From NCBI GenBank assembly GCA_022702705.1, contig CM040421.1, forward strand, positions 73,464,121-73,528,120: DNA of 64,000 nt, given 5' to 3'. Numbering within the stretch: position 1 is the first letter of the stretch; the number at the start of each line of letters is the position of its first letter. The position numbers and the translations under genes are program-made. Of the stretch, positions 11,786 through 24,000 are shown one piece after another. Source of the DNA: Papilionanthe hookeriana x Papilionanthe teres. Its lineage: Eukaryota > Streptophyta > Magnoliopsida > Asparagales > Orchidaceae. Below the pieces are notes generated by a model. The model was not told where the DNA came from. It ran no database searches and worked only from the letters and a program-made list of their open reading frames with translations.

Positions 11786-14546
11786 TTGGTGTGTTAACCA
11801 AGCACACCAAGCGTATTGGTGTTGACCGAAGAGATCAACAAAATCAACACAAATGTCTAAGTGACAAACTCAGAATAAAGCGTAGAAAATTCCCGTTGGG
11901 GAGTATCAGGTAAACCTTCAAGAATGAAGTTTCCAGAACTCTTGCTAGGGAAGAAGAAGGTGAATTTCAAATCACAAACTTTCAAGAGATTGGATTTTAG
12001 ATTGGTTTAATTTTTATTTCAAGTTTCAATTTTGAGTTTGAATTTTCAATTCAAGTTTCAATTTCAGTTGCAATTTGACTTAATTGAAATTTTGTTTTAA
12101 ATTTAATTTGGGATTTAGATTTTAAGGTGAATTTGACAGAGATTTCGAATTTGAAATGAGAATTGGAACCTAGGTTCCAACCTCAGGATTGTAAAGAGAA
12201 CTAGAATTTAGGTACTAGCCTCGAGGAGAAGGTCAGAATTTAGGTATTGATTGAAAAGGATGAGAATTAGAATTTAGGTACTGATCTCGAAATGAGAACT
12301 AGAATTTGGTACCAATCTCGAAAGAGAGAATTGAGATTTGGTATCAATCTCAGAGAGAGAGTCAGAATTTGGTACCGACCTCGAAAGGAGAGAACTGGAA
12401 TTTTGTACCAGTCTCGAAAGGGAGAATTGAAATTTGGTATCAATCTCGGAAAGAGAGTCGAAATTTGTTACCGACATCGAAAGGAGAGAACTGGAATTTG
12501 GTACCAGTCTCGAAAGAGAGAGTTGAAATTTAATATCAATCTCGGAAGCGAGTCGGAATTTGGTACTGACCTCGAAAGGAGAGAACTGGAATTTGGTACC
12601 AGTCTCGAAAGAGAGAATTGAAATTTGGTATCAATCTCGGAAAGAGAGTCGAAATTTGGTATCGACCTCGAAAGGAGAGAACTGGAATTTCGTACGAGTC
12701 TTGAAAGAGAGAATTGAAATTTGGTTTCAATCTCGAACAGAGAGTCGGAATTTGGTTCCGACCTCGAAAGGAGAGAACTGTAATTTGGTACCAGTCTCGA
12801 AAGAGAGAATTGAAATTAAGTATCAATCTCGGAGAGAGTCAGAATTTGGTACCGACCTCGAATGGAGAGAACTGTAATTTGGTACCAGTCTCGAAAGAGA
12901 GAATTGAAATTTAGTATCAATCTCGGAGAGAGAGTTGGAATTTGGTACCAACCTCGAAAGGAGAGAACTGGAATTTGGTACCAGTCTCGAAAGAGAGAAT
13001 TAAAATTTAGTATCAATCTCGGAGAGAGAGTCGGAATTTGGTACCGACCTCGAAAGGAGAGAACTGGAATTTGGTACTAGTCTCGAAAGAGAGAATTAAA
13101 ATTTGGTATCAATCTCGGAAAGAGAGTCGAAATTTGGTACCGACCTTGAAATGAGAGAACTGGAATTTGGTACCAGTCTCAAAAGAGAGAATTGAAATTT
13201 GGTATCAATCTCGGAAGAGAATCGGAATTTGGTACCGACCTCGAAAGGAGAGAACTAGAATTTGGTACCAGTCTCAAAATAAAGAATTGAAATTTAGTAT
13301 CAATCTCAGAAAGAGAGTCAGAATTTGGTACCGGCCTCAAAAGGAGAGAACTAGAATTTGGTACCAGTCTCGAAAGAGAGAATTGAAATTTAGTATCAAT
13401 CTCGGAGAGAGAGTCGGAATTTGGTATCGACCTCGAAAGGAGAGAACTGGAATTTGGTACCAGTCTCGAAAGAGAGAATTGAAATTTGGTATCAATCTAG
13501 GAAAGAGAGTCAGAATTTGGTACTGACCTCGAAAGGAGAGAACTAGAATTTGGTATCAATCTCGGAAAGAGAGTTGGAATTTGGTAACGACCTCGAAAGG
13601 AGAGAACTGGAATTTGGTACCAGTCTCGAAAGAGAGAATCAGAATTTAGGTACTGATCCCAAGAGTTTGTATTTGATTTGGTTTTGAAGATTTTGTAGAA
13701 ATTTCAATTTAGTGGAAGATTGGAATGAAACATGAAAGTATTTCACATCCCAGGAGAGTTGATTAAAGTTTGACTGTTTGACGAAGGATACGAATCCATG
13801 CTATCAGAACCAAATAGAAGACTTCATGGTCCTGTGTCAGTAGACTCAGTCGACCTTCTCAAAAGAGGAAAGAGATCGCAGAGAGTCGAAAAGGATTTCA
13901 GGATGACGAAAAAGTTTAGAAATTTGGAATTAAGGTTTGAGTCTTCCGTGGGGAAGAATCAACTCGAAAGAGGGTTCAAAAGAGTTTCAAATAGATTTCA
14001 ATTTGAAGAAGAATTGCAAGATTCAAATCGATGAATTCAGATCAGAATTCAATTCGAGATTTCGGTTTGTTTCATTTGTTTGGTGATTCAATTTCATTTT
14101 TGTTGTTTATTTAGAGTTCATGTTAATTTAGAGTTTATTTTGATGTTCAGATTTTTTTTCTAAAAAAGAGTTCTCATTTATTTTCTATTTTTCCTTTATT
14201 CTTTGTTCGAAGTTCATTTAACTTAATGGTGTTTCCCAATCAATTTGGACAAAAAGAGGTGAAGGCAAAACATGACATGGTCATTTTCATTCCAATCTTG
14301 TTGAAAATACATCATATAGCTCGATCCAAAACATGATGATATTTTCTTTGAAAATTCAACATCTCATACAATCCATATAAATCCAAAAAGAATTATGTAA
14401 GATTCTTGTATATTTCTTCCAAAAACATCGGTCAAGATCCATGTCTGAATAGTGAGTTATATGGACAATAACATCACCTTCCAAGCCATCCTTGGCAGGA
14501 AATGCCGTCAGGATGCGCATTGGAGGTGTGCTATCTCCCATGTAGC
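11786..14546 (-). repeat. Element A 3' UTR with 96-bp satellite array
   Basis: Between the 3' ORF and the PPT lies a tandem array at about 12290-13650 (degenerate from about 12150). Its unit is about 95-96 bp, made of three related subunits of about 32 bp, each centred on a GGTACC/GGTATC-like core followed by a TCTCG-type motif. Because 96 is a multiple of three, several frames stay open through it; these are artefacts. Tandem repeats at exactly this place are known for Tat-lineage elements (hypervariable 3' UTR). The rest (11786-12150 and 13660-14546) is unique UTR sequence; about 14200-14546 is also conserved in B. Confidence 0.85.
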
Positions 14547-16034
14547 TCACAGCTCGTTGGGCCGAAGGCTTTCTAACTCTGGATATAGCTGAAAGTGGAA
14601 AGGCATTTTTCTGTCATCCATCCTCCTGAAAATGACGGAGATCCGCTCAACAGGCACTCCTGGAATGCAATGTTTTGCTATGTCTGCTCCATTTCCTTTT
14701 AATACCAAGAAGGAACCTACCAGTAGTGATATCTCCACCGGCCCTCAGAATTCTCCTGGGCCTGTAATCCGGAGGTCATATCCGATCATGATGTTGCACT
14801 GGTTGACAAAAGACACTCTGCAGAAAGGTCTGACGAAGTCATGATGGTCTATGTGTGGAGATATGCAGTCGCCCTCCTTGTAGATATTAATGATGCAGCT
14901 GTTGGGTATGCAGTCCGCGGGCAATACCCTCCATGTCACCATTCTCTTTACCATTCTCTTAATAATTCTTGGCATCAGATCCACCTCACTGAGACGGAGT
15001 ATTCCTGGTGGATTTCCTTTTCTGTCTACCATGAAGTTGTAACAACACCCGCATTGGATCGTAACTCTTCCTTTTCCTGGCATCCATCTTCAGGGTTCTG
15101 AATAGGTCTTTTCCCTTAGGCGGCCAGCTCGACCCATTTTCTGAAGCTCGATGACACAGTCCACAATTTACTGTTGTTCATAATCTGAGAATACATCTGT
15201 ATGCAGTTCGAGGCCTTCCAAAATTTTAGTTCTCTTGCCTCGGATTCTTTCAAAATATTCAAAAGTTTTCTTCTCAACATTCTGCATCCTTTCCAGCTCG
15301 TATTCCAGAATTATCTGCAATCGGCGAGGCCTGGTGACGTACTGGGGAATGTATGGTTCAACCCCAGCATGCTCTCCTGCATGTCTTGGCTCCTCGGGGA
15401 CAGTCTCTGTCGGGACATCCTCCGGGGTTGCTTTTGCAATAAGACTCTTCAAAACTGATACATTTGTTTGGCTTCGTGGAACCGATTCTGTTTCTGCTCT
15501 TCTTTGCATTTCTTTCATCCTTTCTGCTGTTCTTGGAGTTGACTTTATCTTTTCTGGTTCCTGAAGAACCGATTTCTTTGAAGTATTTGTATTGACGGTA
15601 GCAACTGTCTCTTCATGTTGGTCCGCTGCTAGCTTGGTTAGCATCTTGCGAATGCGACGGTTCTTATTTCTTCGCTGAGTGGGAGTGAGAGTAGCTCTCC
15701 TTACTTCTTGAATTTCTGTGGGCATGGCGCTGACAAGCCTGCCCTCTACTATAGCAGCCACAGACTTAACTTTCTTGTCCTCTCCCGTTGCATGAGCGGC
15801 ATTTGCTTTTCTTTTCTTGTTGGTGGACTGTTGACTTGGGCCACCCAATTTCATTAGTGTCTTGCTATGAAATTCTTCCCGGTCAATTGGGGTCCAATCA
15901 GTTTCTTCATACTGTAGCCCGACCGGTGTGAAATCAGAATCAATCTCAATCACGGCCCCATCCTTCATCCTCTTTTCATCGAGTGTCAGACTCACGCCAT
16001 TCTTAAAGTTCAGAACCAACCGCCCATTTGACAT
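14547..16034 (-). pseudogene. Element A 3' ORF: N-terminal ORF1-like domain plus AlkB (ALKBH9/10-type) dioxygenase
   Basis: One reading frame of about 495 codons with three in-frame stops (near 15168, 15087 and 14745) and no frameshift. At least one stop (14745) is a CGA-to-TGA change compared with B; all three fit C-to-T transitions. Residues 1-60 form a domain starting MSNGRLVLNF. Residues 73-90 are lysine-rich and nuclear-signal-like. Residues 119-130 are TQRRNKNRRIRK. From about residue 318 it is an AlkB-type 2-oxoglutarate/Fe(II) dioxygenase: N-x-Y in IINIY, HID (His394, Asp396), distal His455 in AKHC, and Arg464/Arg470 in RISVIFR. The phrases GNPPG, PHIDHHDF, GNGAD and FRRMD match the plant ALKBH9/ALKBH10 group, known RNA m6A demethylases. 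It lies downstream of integrase, where retroviruses keep env, but has no signal peptide or membrane segment. Activity on RNA is inferred from family only. Confidence 0.9.
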
Positions 16035-16361
16035 TTCCCTGCTAAAAACAGGAAAAGGATCAGATGTTGTACTAAGAACAAGAACAATAAGAAAATATTT
16101 ATTAATGAAAAATTTTATTTACTTCTTTTAAATTTCAAAGGAAGTAGGAAGAGATGAGGAAAGATCAGGAATGAATTGATTTAAAAGACAAGAATCAAAA
16201 TTTCATTATTATGATTTCACATGTTTCCTTTTAACACATTTTTTGTTAATGATTTTTATCATCCATTTTTATGTTTTTGGGTTCGGACCCATTTACAAGT
16301 GATTACTGTGCCCGTGTTTCTAGGAATTAGACTCCAATTTTAAAGTCCATCCTTCAAAACA
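16035..16361 (-). other. Spacer between integrase and 3' ORF (element A)
   Basis: About 330 bases with no open frame of note. It is AT-rich and conserved in element B (about 29316-29640). It could hold a leader or a splice acceptor for the 3' ORF, since that ORF has its own ATG and is not fused to pol. I could not pick a definite site. Confidence 0.5.
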
Positions 16362-17672
16362 TCAGGTTGCGTAATACTTCTTTAGATATCGTCCATTAAT
16401 TGGAAGCATATGTCGTTCTCCATGGCAATTCACAAGCTGGTAGGAACCTCCTAAGTAGACTGTCTTGACCACGAATGGCCCTTCCCAAGTCGGTTCAAAT
16501 TTACCTCCTATCTTGCGGTGTGCAGGAATAGGTCTCTTGAGGACTAGAACTAAGTCACTAACTTTGAACGTCCTTGGGCAGACCAGTTTATCGTAGGCCT
16601 GGATCATCTTGGCTTGATATAGTTCCGAATTCTACTGCGCTGCAAGTCATTTTCCTTCCAAGCTTTCCAATTCTTATAGTCGTAATTTGGCATTTTCCTC
16701 TGTATTAATCTTGTTCACAACTACAATTCTGAGAGACGAAAGCTGCACCTCCAAGGGTAAGACGACCTCGGACCCGTACACCAAAGCGCAAGGTGTACAT
16801 CAAGTAGGAGTTCTGAAAGTCATCCTGTATGCCCATAAGGCTTCTAACAACTTCTCGTGCCAGTTTCATTTTTTGTCATCTAAAGTTTTCTTTAGGATTT
16901 GGACGAGAGTTTTATTAAAAGCTTCGGCCAAGCCATTCGCTCTTGGGTAGTAGATCGTTGATTAGAGCCAGTCAATCCCGTGTCTTCTGACAAAATTGTT
17001 GATCTTTGTGCTTCTGAATGTGGACCCATTATCTGAGATAATCCTATGCGGTACCCCGAAACGGTAAACGACTTGATTCTTGAAGAAATGTAGCACGTGA
17101 TGTGCTTTCACTTCTCTGAGCGGTACTACTTCTGCCCAGTTAGAAAAGTAATTTGTAGCTGTAAGAATGAAGCGATTTCCTCTTGAAGAAGGCGGTTCTC
17201 AACACTCAAATGGCCACGACGCGATTGTTGGATGTAGCACATTTGGAGGCTGATGTAGAACCACTCCATGCACTTAACATTGGTGACAACTCTTGCCAAT
17301 CTTCATGCAATCGGTCATCATCGAGGGCCAGTAGTACCCTAGTCTTTTAATATTCATCTTCATTTTCAGACCCGACTGATGAGCGCCACAAAGTCCTAAG
17401 TGCACTTCCTTAACAATTTCACGAGCCTTGGACTTGCTTAGGCACCTTAGCCACATTTGATCGAAAGAGCTTCTGTATAATGTATTGTTTATTAATGTGT
17501 AAGACAGAGTTCTTTTCTTGATTTGATGGGCTAATGACTTATCGTCCGGTAGGTTTCCTGTTTGCAGGTAGTCTACGAGTAGTTGACGCCAGTCTTCTAC
17601 ATTTTTTGTTACTACTGCAATTGATTCTTCTTCTTGTTCTGACTTGTGTATCATGTCCATGTCGAGCTGCAA
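16362..17672 (-). pseudogene. Element A integrase
   Basis: The N-terminal zinc-binding domain is at 17672-17274: the HHCC-type segment ends in GYYWPSMMTDC…CHQC. The catalytic core follows to about 16650, with SDNGS (second Asp) and NGLAEAFNKT (Glu). The C-terminal domain is at 16607-16362, with GKFEPTWEGPFVV typical of gypsy integrases. The core is broken by stops. The segment that should hold the first catalytic Asp (after WPFEC, near 17200) is missing several residues, so it is catalytically dead. It follows the second RNase H domain and precedes the AlkB ORF. Confidence 0.85.
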
Positions 17673-17755
17673 GAGAACCTAACGTCCATGAACTGACATT
17701 TCAACTGATTCATCCTGCAAGCAAGCAAATTCCTTTGCAAGGCTGGCTAACACAT

Positions 17756-18042
17756 CTACGAGAGAATTTTCTCTTTTTGGGGATCTTGTAGATCGTTACA
17801 TTCGGAATCTGCTCTAATAATTTCATTGCACTGAAAGTACTGCTCTAGTCTTGACTTTAGAATTTTGTACTGTTCGGCGACCTGTCGAATGATCAACTGA
17901 GAATCTCCGTAGATGTTGATGTCTGTTATCCCCATCTGAATGGTTAATTTTAATCCAGTTATAAGAGCTTCGTATTTGGCCTCATTGTTCGTACATGGCT
18001 CTGCTAAATGGTAGGAGTATCTTAACATTCCCTGCTCCGGTG
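17756..18042 (-). pseudogene. Second RNase H (aRNH) of element A, downstream part
   Basis: It contains NNEAKYEAL (catalytic Glu) and NIYGDSQLI (Asp), the motifs of the plant/archaeal-type RNase H that Tat elements carry after the usual RT-linked RNase H. It is cut at 18042 by the end of element B. The upstream part of the domain, with YFEGAS, is at 30999-31317. About 170 bases (17870-18042 and 30999-31171) are present on both sides of element B. Confidence 0.85.
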
Positions 18043-21000
18043 TGTTGGCATATTTTTAGGTTGTGTGTTTTTTTTTTGAAAAGGGGGTCGTCTAACAGAA
18101 ATTATCGGTGAATTTTAGATTTTAAATTTGATTTAAATATATATATATATAATTTAGAAAGTAGCATTTGATTTTGAAAATAATTTTAAGTTTGAAAATT
18201 TTAAGATATGAAATCAAACCGATCTCACATCCTAAATAGTTTATATAAACAAGCACTACATCACAAACCTTATATCTATCCCGAAGAATAGACACACTGC
18301 TTAATGATGGGGCTCGATTAAATAAACTAGAAGATTTGTGACATCCGTTTGGTCTGCGAACCAATTTTATAAGCCGACAAGTTCCCCTGTTTAAAATAAA
18401 GAAATTAAACAGGGTTTATATTACCTGGGTTCTTAAAGTTCCCTATAAGGGCAAGCCCCTATAGTTAATTATATCTTAAATGACGGGAATCATTTAAGAA
18501 AACTCTCGATAATGATTAGTGGTTTTGCTCTCAAGAATTTCAAAGTTTAAGGTTTCAAAGGATTGAATTTTGTAATTTCAATAGGGAATGGATCAAGTTT
18601 GGAACAGTTAATTTCAGGAGTCCAAAGGAAGAAAAGTAGGAGAAGTTGAGGATCCAAGTAGAATCTTGGCAACTTCCCAAACTATCCTATTGTTTGGCTT
18701 AGATTTAGGAATTTTATTTGATGTTGCAATCTTGTCAATTTTAATTAATTAAGACATATATTTGTATGACATGATCATACAAATAACTTGGAAGATATGA
18801 GGGTTTATGTCGTACCAAACGACTACCTCGGAGTCCTAAGATCGGTTAGGGCTTAACTTGCATAACATGATTATGCAAATGCCTAACAAAGAGTTGAGGA
18901 TTTATGTTGCACTAAGAAAACTACCTCGAAGTCCTATGGCTTGGTTATTTAATTCTAAGAAAGTTTTGCTGAAGTAGATCCGAGTTTTGCTGATGACGAT
19001 GGCTGAGCTACCCACCATGCTCCGAGCTCCTTGTTATTGTAGAGGTTTAGTTTTAGAAGCCATAAATCAGGAGATGGGAGAAGTTTTTTGGTTTAGAGAA
19101 AATCTTAAAATCTAAGTGTTTTTAATATTTTAATTAAAACAAATCTTAAAGTTATTTAAACAGAACATATTAAGATCCCACGGTTCCATCATCCCGACAC
19201 CGTTATTTTCATCGAATTCACTTAGTTTAGATGAATTTGCTAAACTGAACTGAATGAGTTCCACACTTTCATTTAGACCGTGGGAAATCCCGTTAGCAAC
19301 ACGTGGGTTACATCATCCGAGGTATTCCCGATCATTCAATGAGACGTTTTAATTTAGTTGTGATTGTAGTTTTGTTGTTATGTTTGTGATTAAATTTTGA
19401 GTTGTTTTATATTTTGGAATGTTGTGGCGGTGAATTTTATCTTGCAATGACTTTTAATTTAGTTTTGGTTTCAGTTCAAGGACTATCCTAAAGGTTTTGG
19501 TTTTCATGCAACAATCTTATTTATCATGCAAGAAAAGTAAAGTACAGTGCATATAAGTAAATTGCAATAAAGTATATTGCAATAAAGTAAATTGCAATAA
19601 AATACAAGTGTACCTGGAGGGTCTTCCCGTCATCCCAAGCTGCACTTAAAACACATGTTAAGGCATTTAAATATTTCAACAGATACCTACGTAAAGCTAA
19701 GGGAAGGGTTTTGGTTGTCTACCAAATTCCTAATCCTATAACTAGTCATCTCCTATGACATCTAGGTTCTTGGTTTGGTTTAGGGATGATTTTCTTCATC
19801 AAAGAACAATTAGATTTAATTGTTCTTCTAAAACATCCCGTCATATCGAGGAAGTGTTTAGGACGAGTCCTAAACATCTTTTCAAGACTTCTGGGATCAT
19901 TTTGAGTCCAAGTAAATTTAGTTGCACATGTGAATTAATCATCCGGGAGTTTAGTTAAACTTTGTCTCTTGCTCAGTGAACTTGGGTATTTGATTACTCG
20001 ATGAATGAAGTGACATCTCACTTAATAATCTATTTAAGAGTTATAATAATTAAAGCCTTTAAGGGCAAGTTGGGTTATTGAGAATTTTAATCATACTTAA
20101 TTTAAAGTTTGAGTTAATGATTTGGAGTAATTTAATTTAATTATGAGGTTTTAATTAATAATTTTAAGTTTGGAATAGTGTTCAAATTATTTTAAATTTA
20201 ATTTAAATCTTTACACTTCAATTATCTTAGTATTTCTGATTGATGTTCATGTTTTAAATTTACTTAGATAGAAAGAAGTATTGAAATTATTGATATATTT
20301 TGATTTAACTCTTAATGATTTCATTTAGGTTTGTTGTTAAGTGATTTTAATTTAATTTAATTTAATTTTAATTTAATTTTAATTTTAATTTTAATTTTAG
20401 TTTAATTTTAATTTTAATTTAATTTTAATTTAATTTAATTTTAATTTCAATATTTTAAAATTAATTTAATTTAATTGTTAAGGTGTTAATTTATTTTTAA
20501 TTTAAACTTTGACTTGACTCAATTTAATTTAATTTAATTTAATTCCATTATTTTAAATTTGATTTTTATTTATTAGACCATTTAACATTTTAAGCTTTAA
20601 TTCGATTAAAGGTTATCTTCTTTTAATTTTTTAATTTATTTAATTTGAATTATTATTTTAATTTTTAATTAAGAACTAAATATTGTTAAAGTGATTTATT
20701 TAGGGATTTTTAAATTAAAGAATAAATATCCTCTTAATAATATCCCTATTTTAATAATCCAAATTTAAATATATTCTTTCCAAAATTTAAATTATTTAAT
20801 TAATTAGGGTTTCATTTTGATATTTTCAAAGTGTTGAATGGGTTTCTACCCTTTAATTTCCCTAAGTTTCAATCATCCAAGAGAAAATTAAAATCAGATA
20901 TTTTACCCTATATTTGATTAAACCTAAAGTTTTAATTAAGAGTTAAAATTTTTAATTACTTTTATGCCCTTTTAGGCTTATTTATTTCATAACTCACTAA

Positions 21001-24000
21001 ATTGAGCTCAAATGAATTTGAAATTTTTATGTCACCTCACTCACATGTCAATTAAGACATTAGAGGAGAAAATGTGATTTTTCTGGATTTAATTTATTTA
21101 TATAATTATTTTTAGTAGAAAATAGGGGCTTTCAAAGAAAATTCAACAACATGACCAAGGAAAGGTTTTTATCCTTAAGAAAATTATGGAATGTTCCTAA
21201 TGACTAGAGGACCACTTGGACCAATTTTTGTGATTTTTTGAAATATATTTTATTTATTATAATTATTTTGAGTTTTAGAGTATTAATTAATTTTAAAATA
21301 AAATAAAAATTAAAAAATAGATTTTATATATTTTTTTAAAATTTTTCTAACCTCAAGGAGTCCAGAGAAACAAATTTTATAATTTTCTAATTTTTCTTTG
21401 ATTTATTAGAATTATTTTAGTGAAAAGGGTTGAAAATTCATTTTTTAATATTAAAAATTACATTAAGCCTTTAAAATTCAATATCTTATCCTAGGGACTT
21501 AGGAAAAATATTTGGTTTGTTCCTAAATGATTAGGAGTCAAAATGTGACATTTTTATGATTTTTAATATTTTTGTGATTTTTATTATTTTTTAATTATTA
21601 AAATATTAAAATATTGTGAAAATTTAACTTTTTTATAAAATTCCAATTTTAATTTTCCTGCACTCCCCGATATCAGAGAAACTCCAAAACCTTTTTGTGA
21701 ATTTTTGAAAAGTATTTTTAGTGTTATGAATTTTTAAAGTTTCATTTTGCTTATGAGGTTTAATCAATTCATTTGGTGGGGTTAATCAAGTCCAATTGAT
21801 TTCAAAATTTTATGTAAGGTTCCTCTGACCCTAAAGAGTAATGGAGAATTGTTTTTAAGTCAACTTGATGTGTGGTTAACCCTAATTAATTCAAATTTAA
21901 TTTTAGTGGTTTAGGCCAATTAGGGTTATTATGAATGAATTAACTCAAAATATATTTTTCATAGGGTCCCCTAGTGCTAAGAAACATCACCAAATTTTCC
22001 TAGAATTTATTTTACAACATGCTAATTATTGAAACTAAAATACCTAAAACAATGACATGAACTTGAAAAATCAATAACTTTTCACAGATATGGCCTCTGA
22101 CCTTGAAAAATTCAGGGAATGTTTCCAAGATTAGAGGCTTCAAAAGCGCTATGGTCTCATGCCATGGTGAATTGTCTATACAAATAGATAATCAAAACAT
22201 TGAAAATAGTAAATAAATTATTAAAAATATAATACTCATCCAATTAACTTAATTTCTTTTCCACATTATTCTCCTCTGTTCACTGAGCAAGAAGGTATTT
22301 TCATTTTATTTTTGTGATTTTTCTATGCAAAGATATGAATTTTTCAAGTTTTGGTATTTAAATAATTCAAAAATACCTTAATTTCCTACTTATCTGACTC
22401 GACGGCACGTCATCCTACGGCGGATCGAAATCCCACGCGTCGCTCTGTGATTCGGCGCCGCCATCTAACTCAGCGCTATAGGGGCCCACAGTTTACGTAA
22501 CATTCCGCTGTCCGGTTTGATCTCTACCGTCCTCTCGATACATGCGCGATCCAACGGCTCCTGGTCATCGTCTACGACTGGGGTGCACCCGTGACCGTCC
22601 ACACTCAAACCCTAATATCTCTCTCGATTCTCAATGGATTTTTAAGTTCTTATACTCTATCGATTCGTCTTGAAGAGACGAACACATCCATACGGTTTAT
22701 AAGCTATGAAATTAACCCAAACAAAATGGAGAATTGCTGGAAGCTTGGGAGGAAGAATGAGTTCATACCTTTGCTCAGAGAAGTGAAGCTTCGATCTAAG
22801 GGTTGTGTCACCTTCGATTGAGTCCAAGCAAGCTCCAGATGAAGTCCCTGGCTCTGGGGAATTGTCTAAGTATGAAAGTGACCAAGGCCGATCACAAAGC
22901 TTGGAGGCTGGAAGCAATGGCTGGCATGGTGAGGGGGCTTTTGCTGAGGAACTTCTCCTCTTGGTCTGGTGAAGGTGTAGGGTCAATCAATTTGAAGATT
23001 GGCTCACTGTGGTGAAGTGTCCTATTTTTGGGTGGATTTTCAACTCAAAAATTGAGCTCGTTAATGGGGATTAGAGGCAAAGGAACACCGGGGATCAACT
23101 CGCTCGCAGGTTAGGAGAAGGTCCCGGAGCAATTTTGGCGCAGTTTCCTTAAGGTCCGGTTCATCACCTTGTTTAACCGAGAGGTGAGTGGGTTTAAATA
23201 GAGGTGGTCGGAGGGCTTCCCGAGGGCGATTGGAGGTTTGGGATCAGCTGCTTAGTGGCAAGGAAGAACATCTGCAATGGCCATTTAGGTTGGGACAAGT
23301 CAGCTAGTTCAAATTGAATTTTTGATTCAAATCAAGCCTCTCGGCCTGGTGGTTTCCGACGGCTGTGGTGGCCGGCCGGCCAGGCATGGGTCACCCTCAG
23401 GGTCAGGGAGGTCAGTGCTTGAGTTTTGTGATTTCAATTGGCAAATGCCAAGTGTAAAGGAGTTGAATCAAAGTGGAAGGGGGAAGAGATCATTTTGGGC
23501 TTAGTTTGGTCAAAGGCATGGATTTGGGTTTGGTGCACCCACCAAGGCCTGATTTGGGCTGAAGGGAATCATATTGCTCAGCTGAATTGGAGTGGAGAAG
23601 TCTCCATCCATGGTGAGATGGCTAAGCATGGTTTAGTGTGTATCATGGATGAGGTTAAAAAGGCTTAAGGAAGGCTTAAGAAAGGGGCCCCTCCATTTGC
23701 CATAAATGACATGGAGAGGTGTCAAAACTCTCATGACTTCATATGGCTTGTAAATGACTCACATTTGACTTACATTTGGCTTGGAAAAGGTTGGCTTGTT
23801 TCATGAAAAAGGGTTTTAGAAATTTTTGGCATTTAGGGGTAATTTGGCATGTAGCTTGATTTGGAATGGCTTGATTATTGATTTAGGACTTAGGGATGAT
23901 TTCAATTAAAGGTATGTTGAGAAGAATTTGTCATGTGGGCTTTGGATAGATTTTGGGTTCTTTTTTTTAAATCATTTTGGATGGGCTTTTAAAGTGGGTT

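Noticed and set aside
12292..13526. Long repetitive open frames on both strands
   Set aside because: They run through the 96-bp satellite, whose length is a multiple of three; the peptides merely reflect the repeat.
13798..14034. 78-residue plus-strand frame in the 3' UTR of A
   Set aside because: Antisense, not conserved in B, no recognisable domain.
14547..16034. Envelope-like gene after integrase
   Set aside because: No signal peptide or transmembrane segment; the conserved residues are those of an AlkB dioxygenase.
14547..16034. A host ALKBH gene lying by chance in the nest
   Set aside because: It occurs at the same place in two separate elements, lacks introns, and is fused to an ORF1-like domain.
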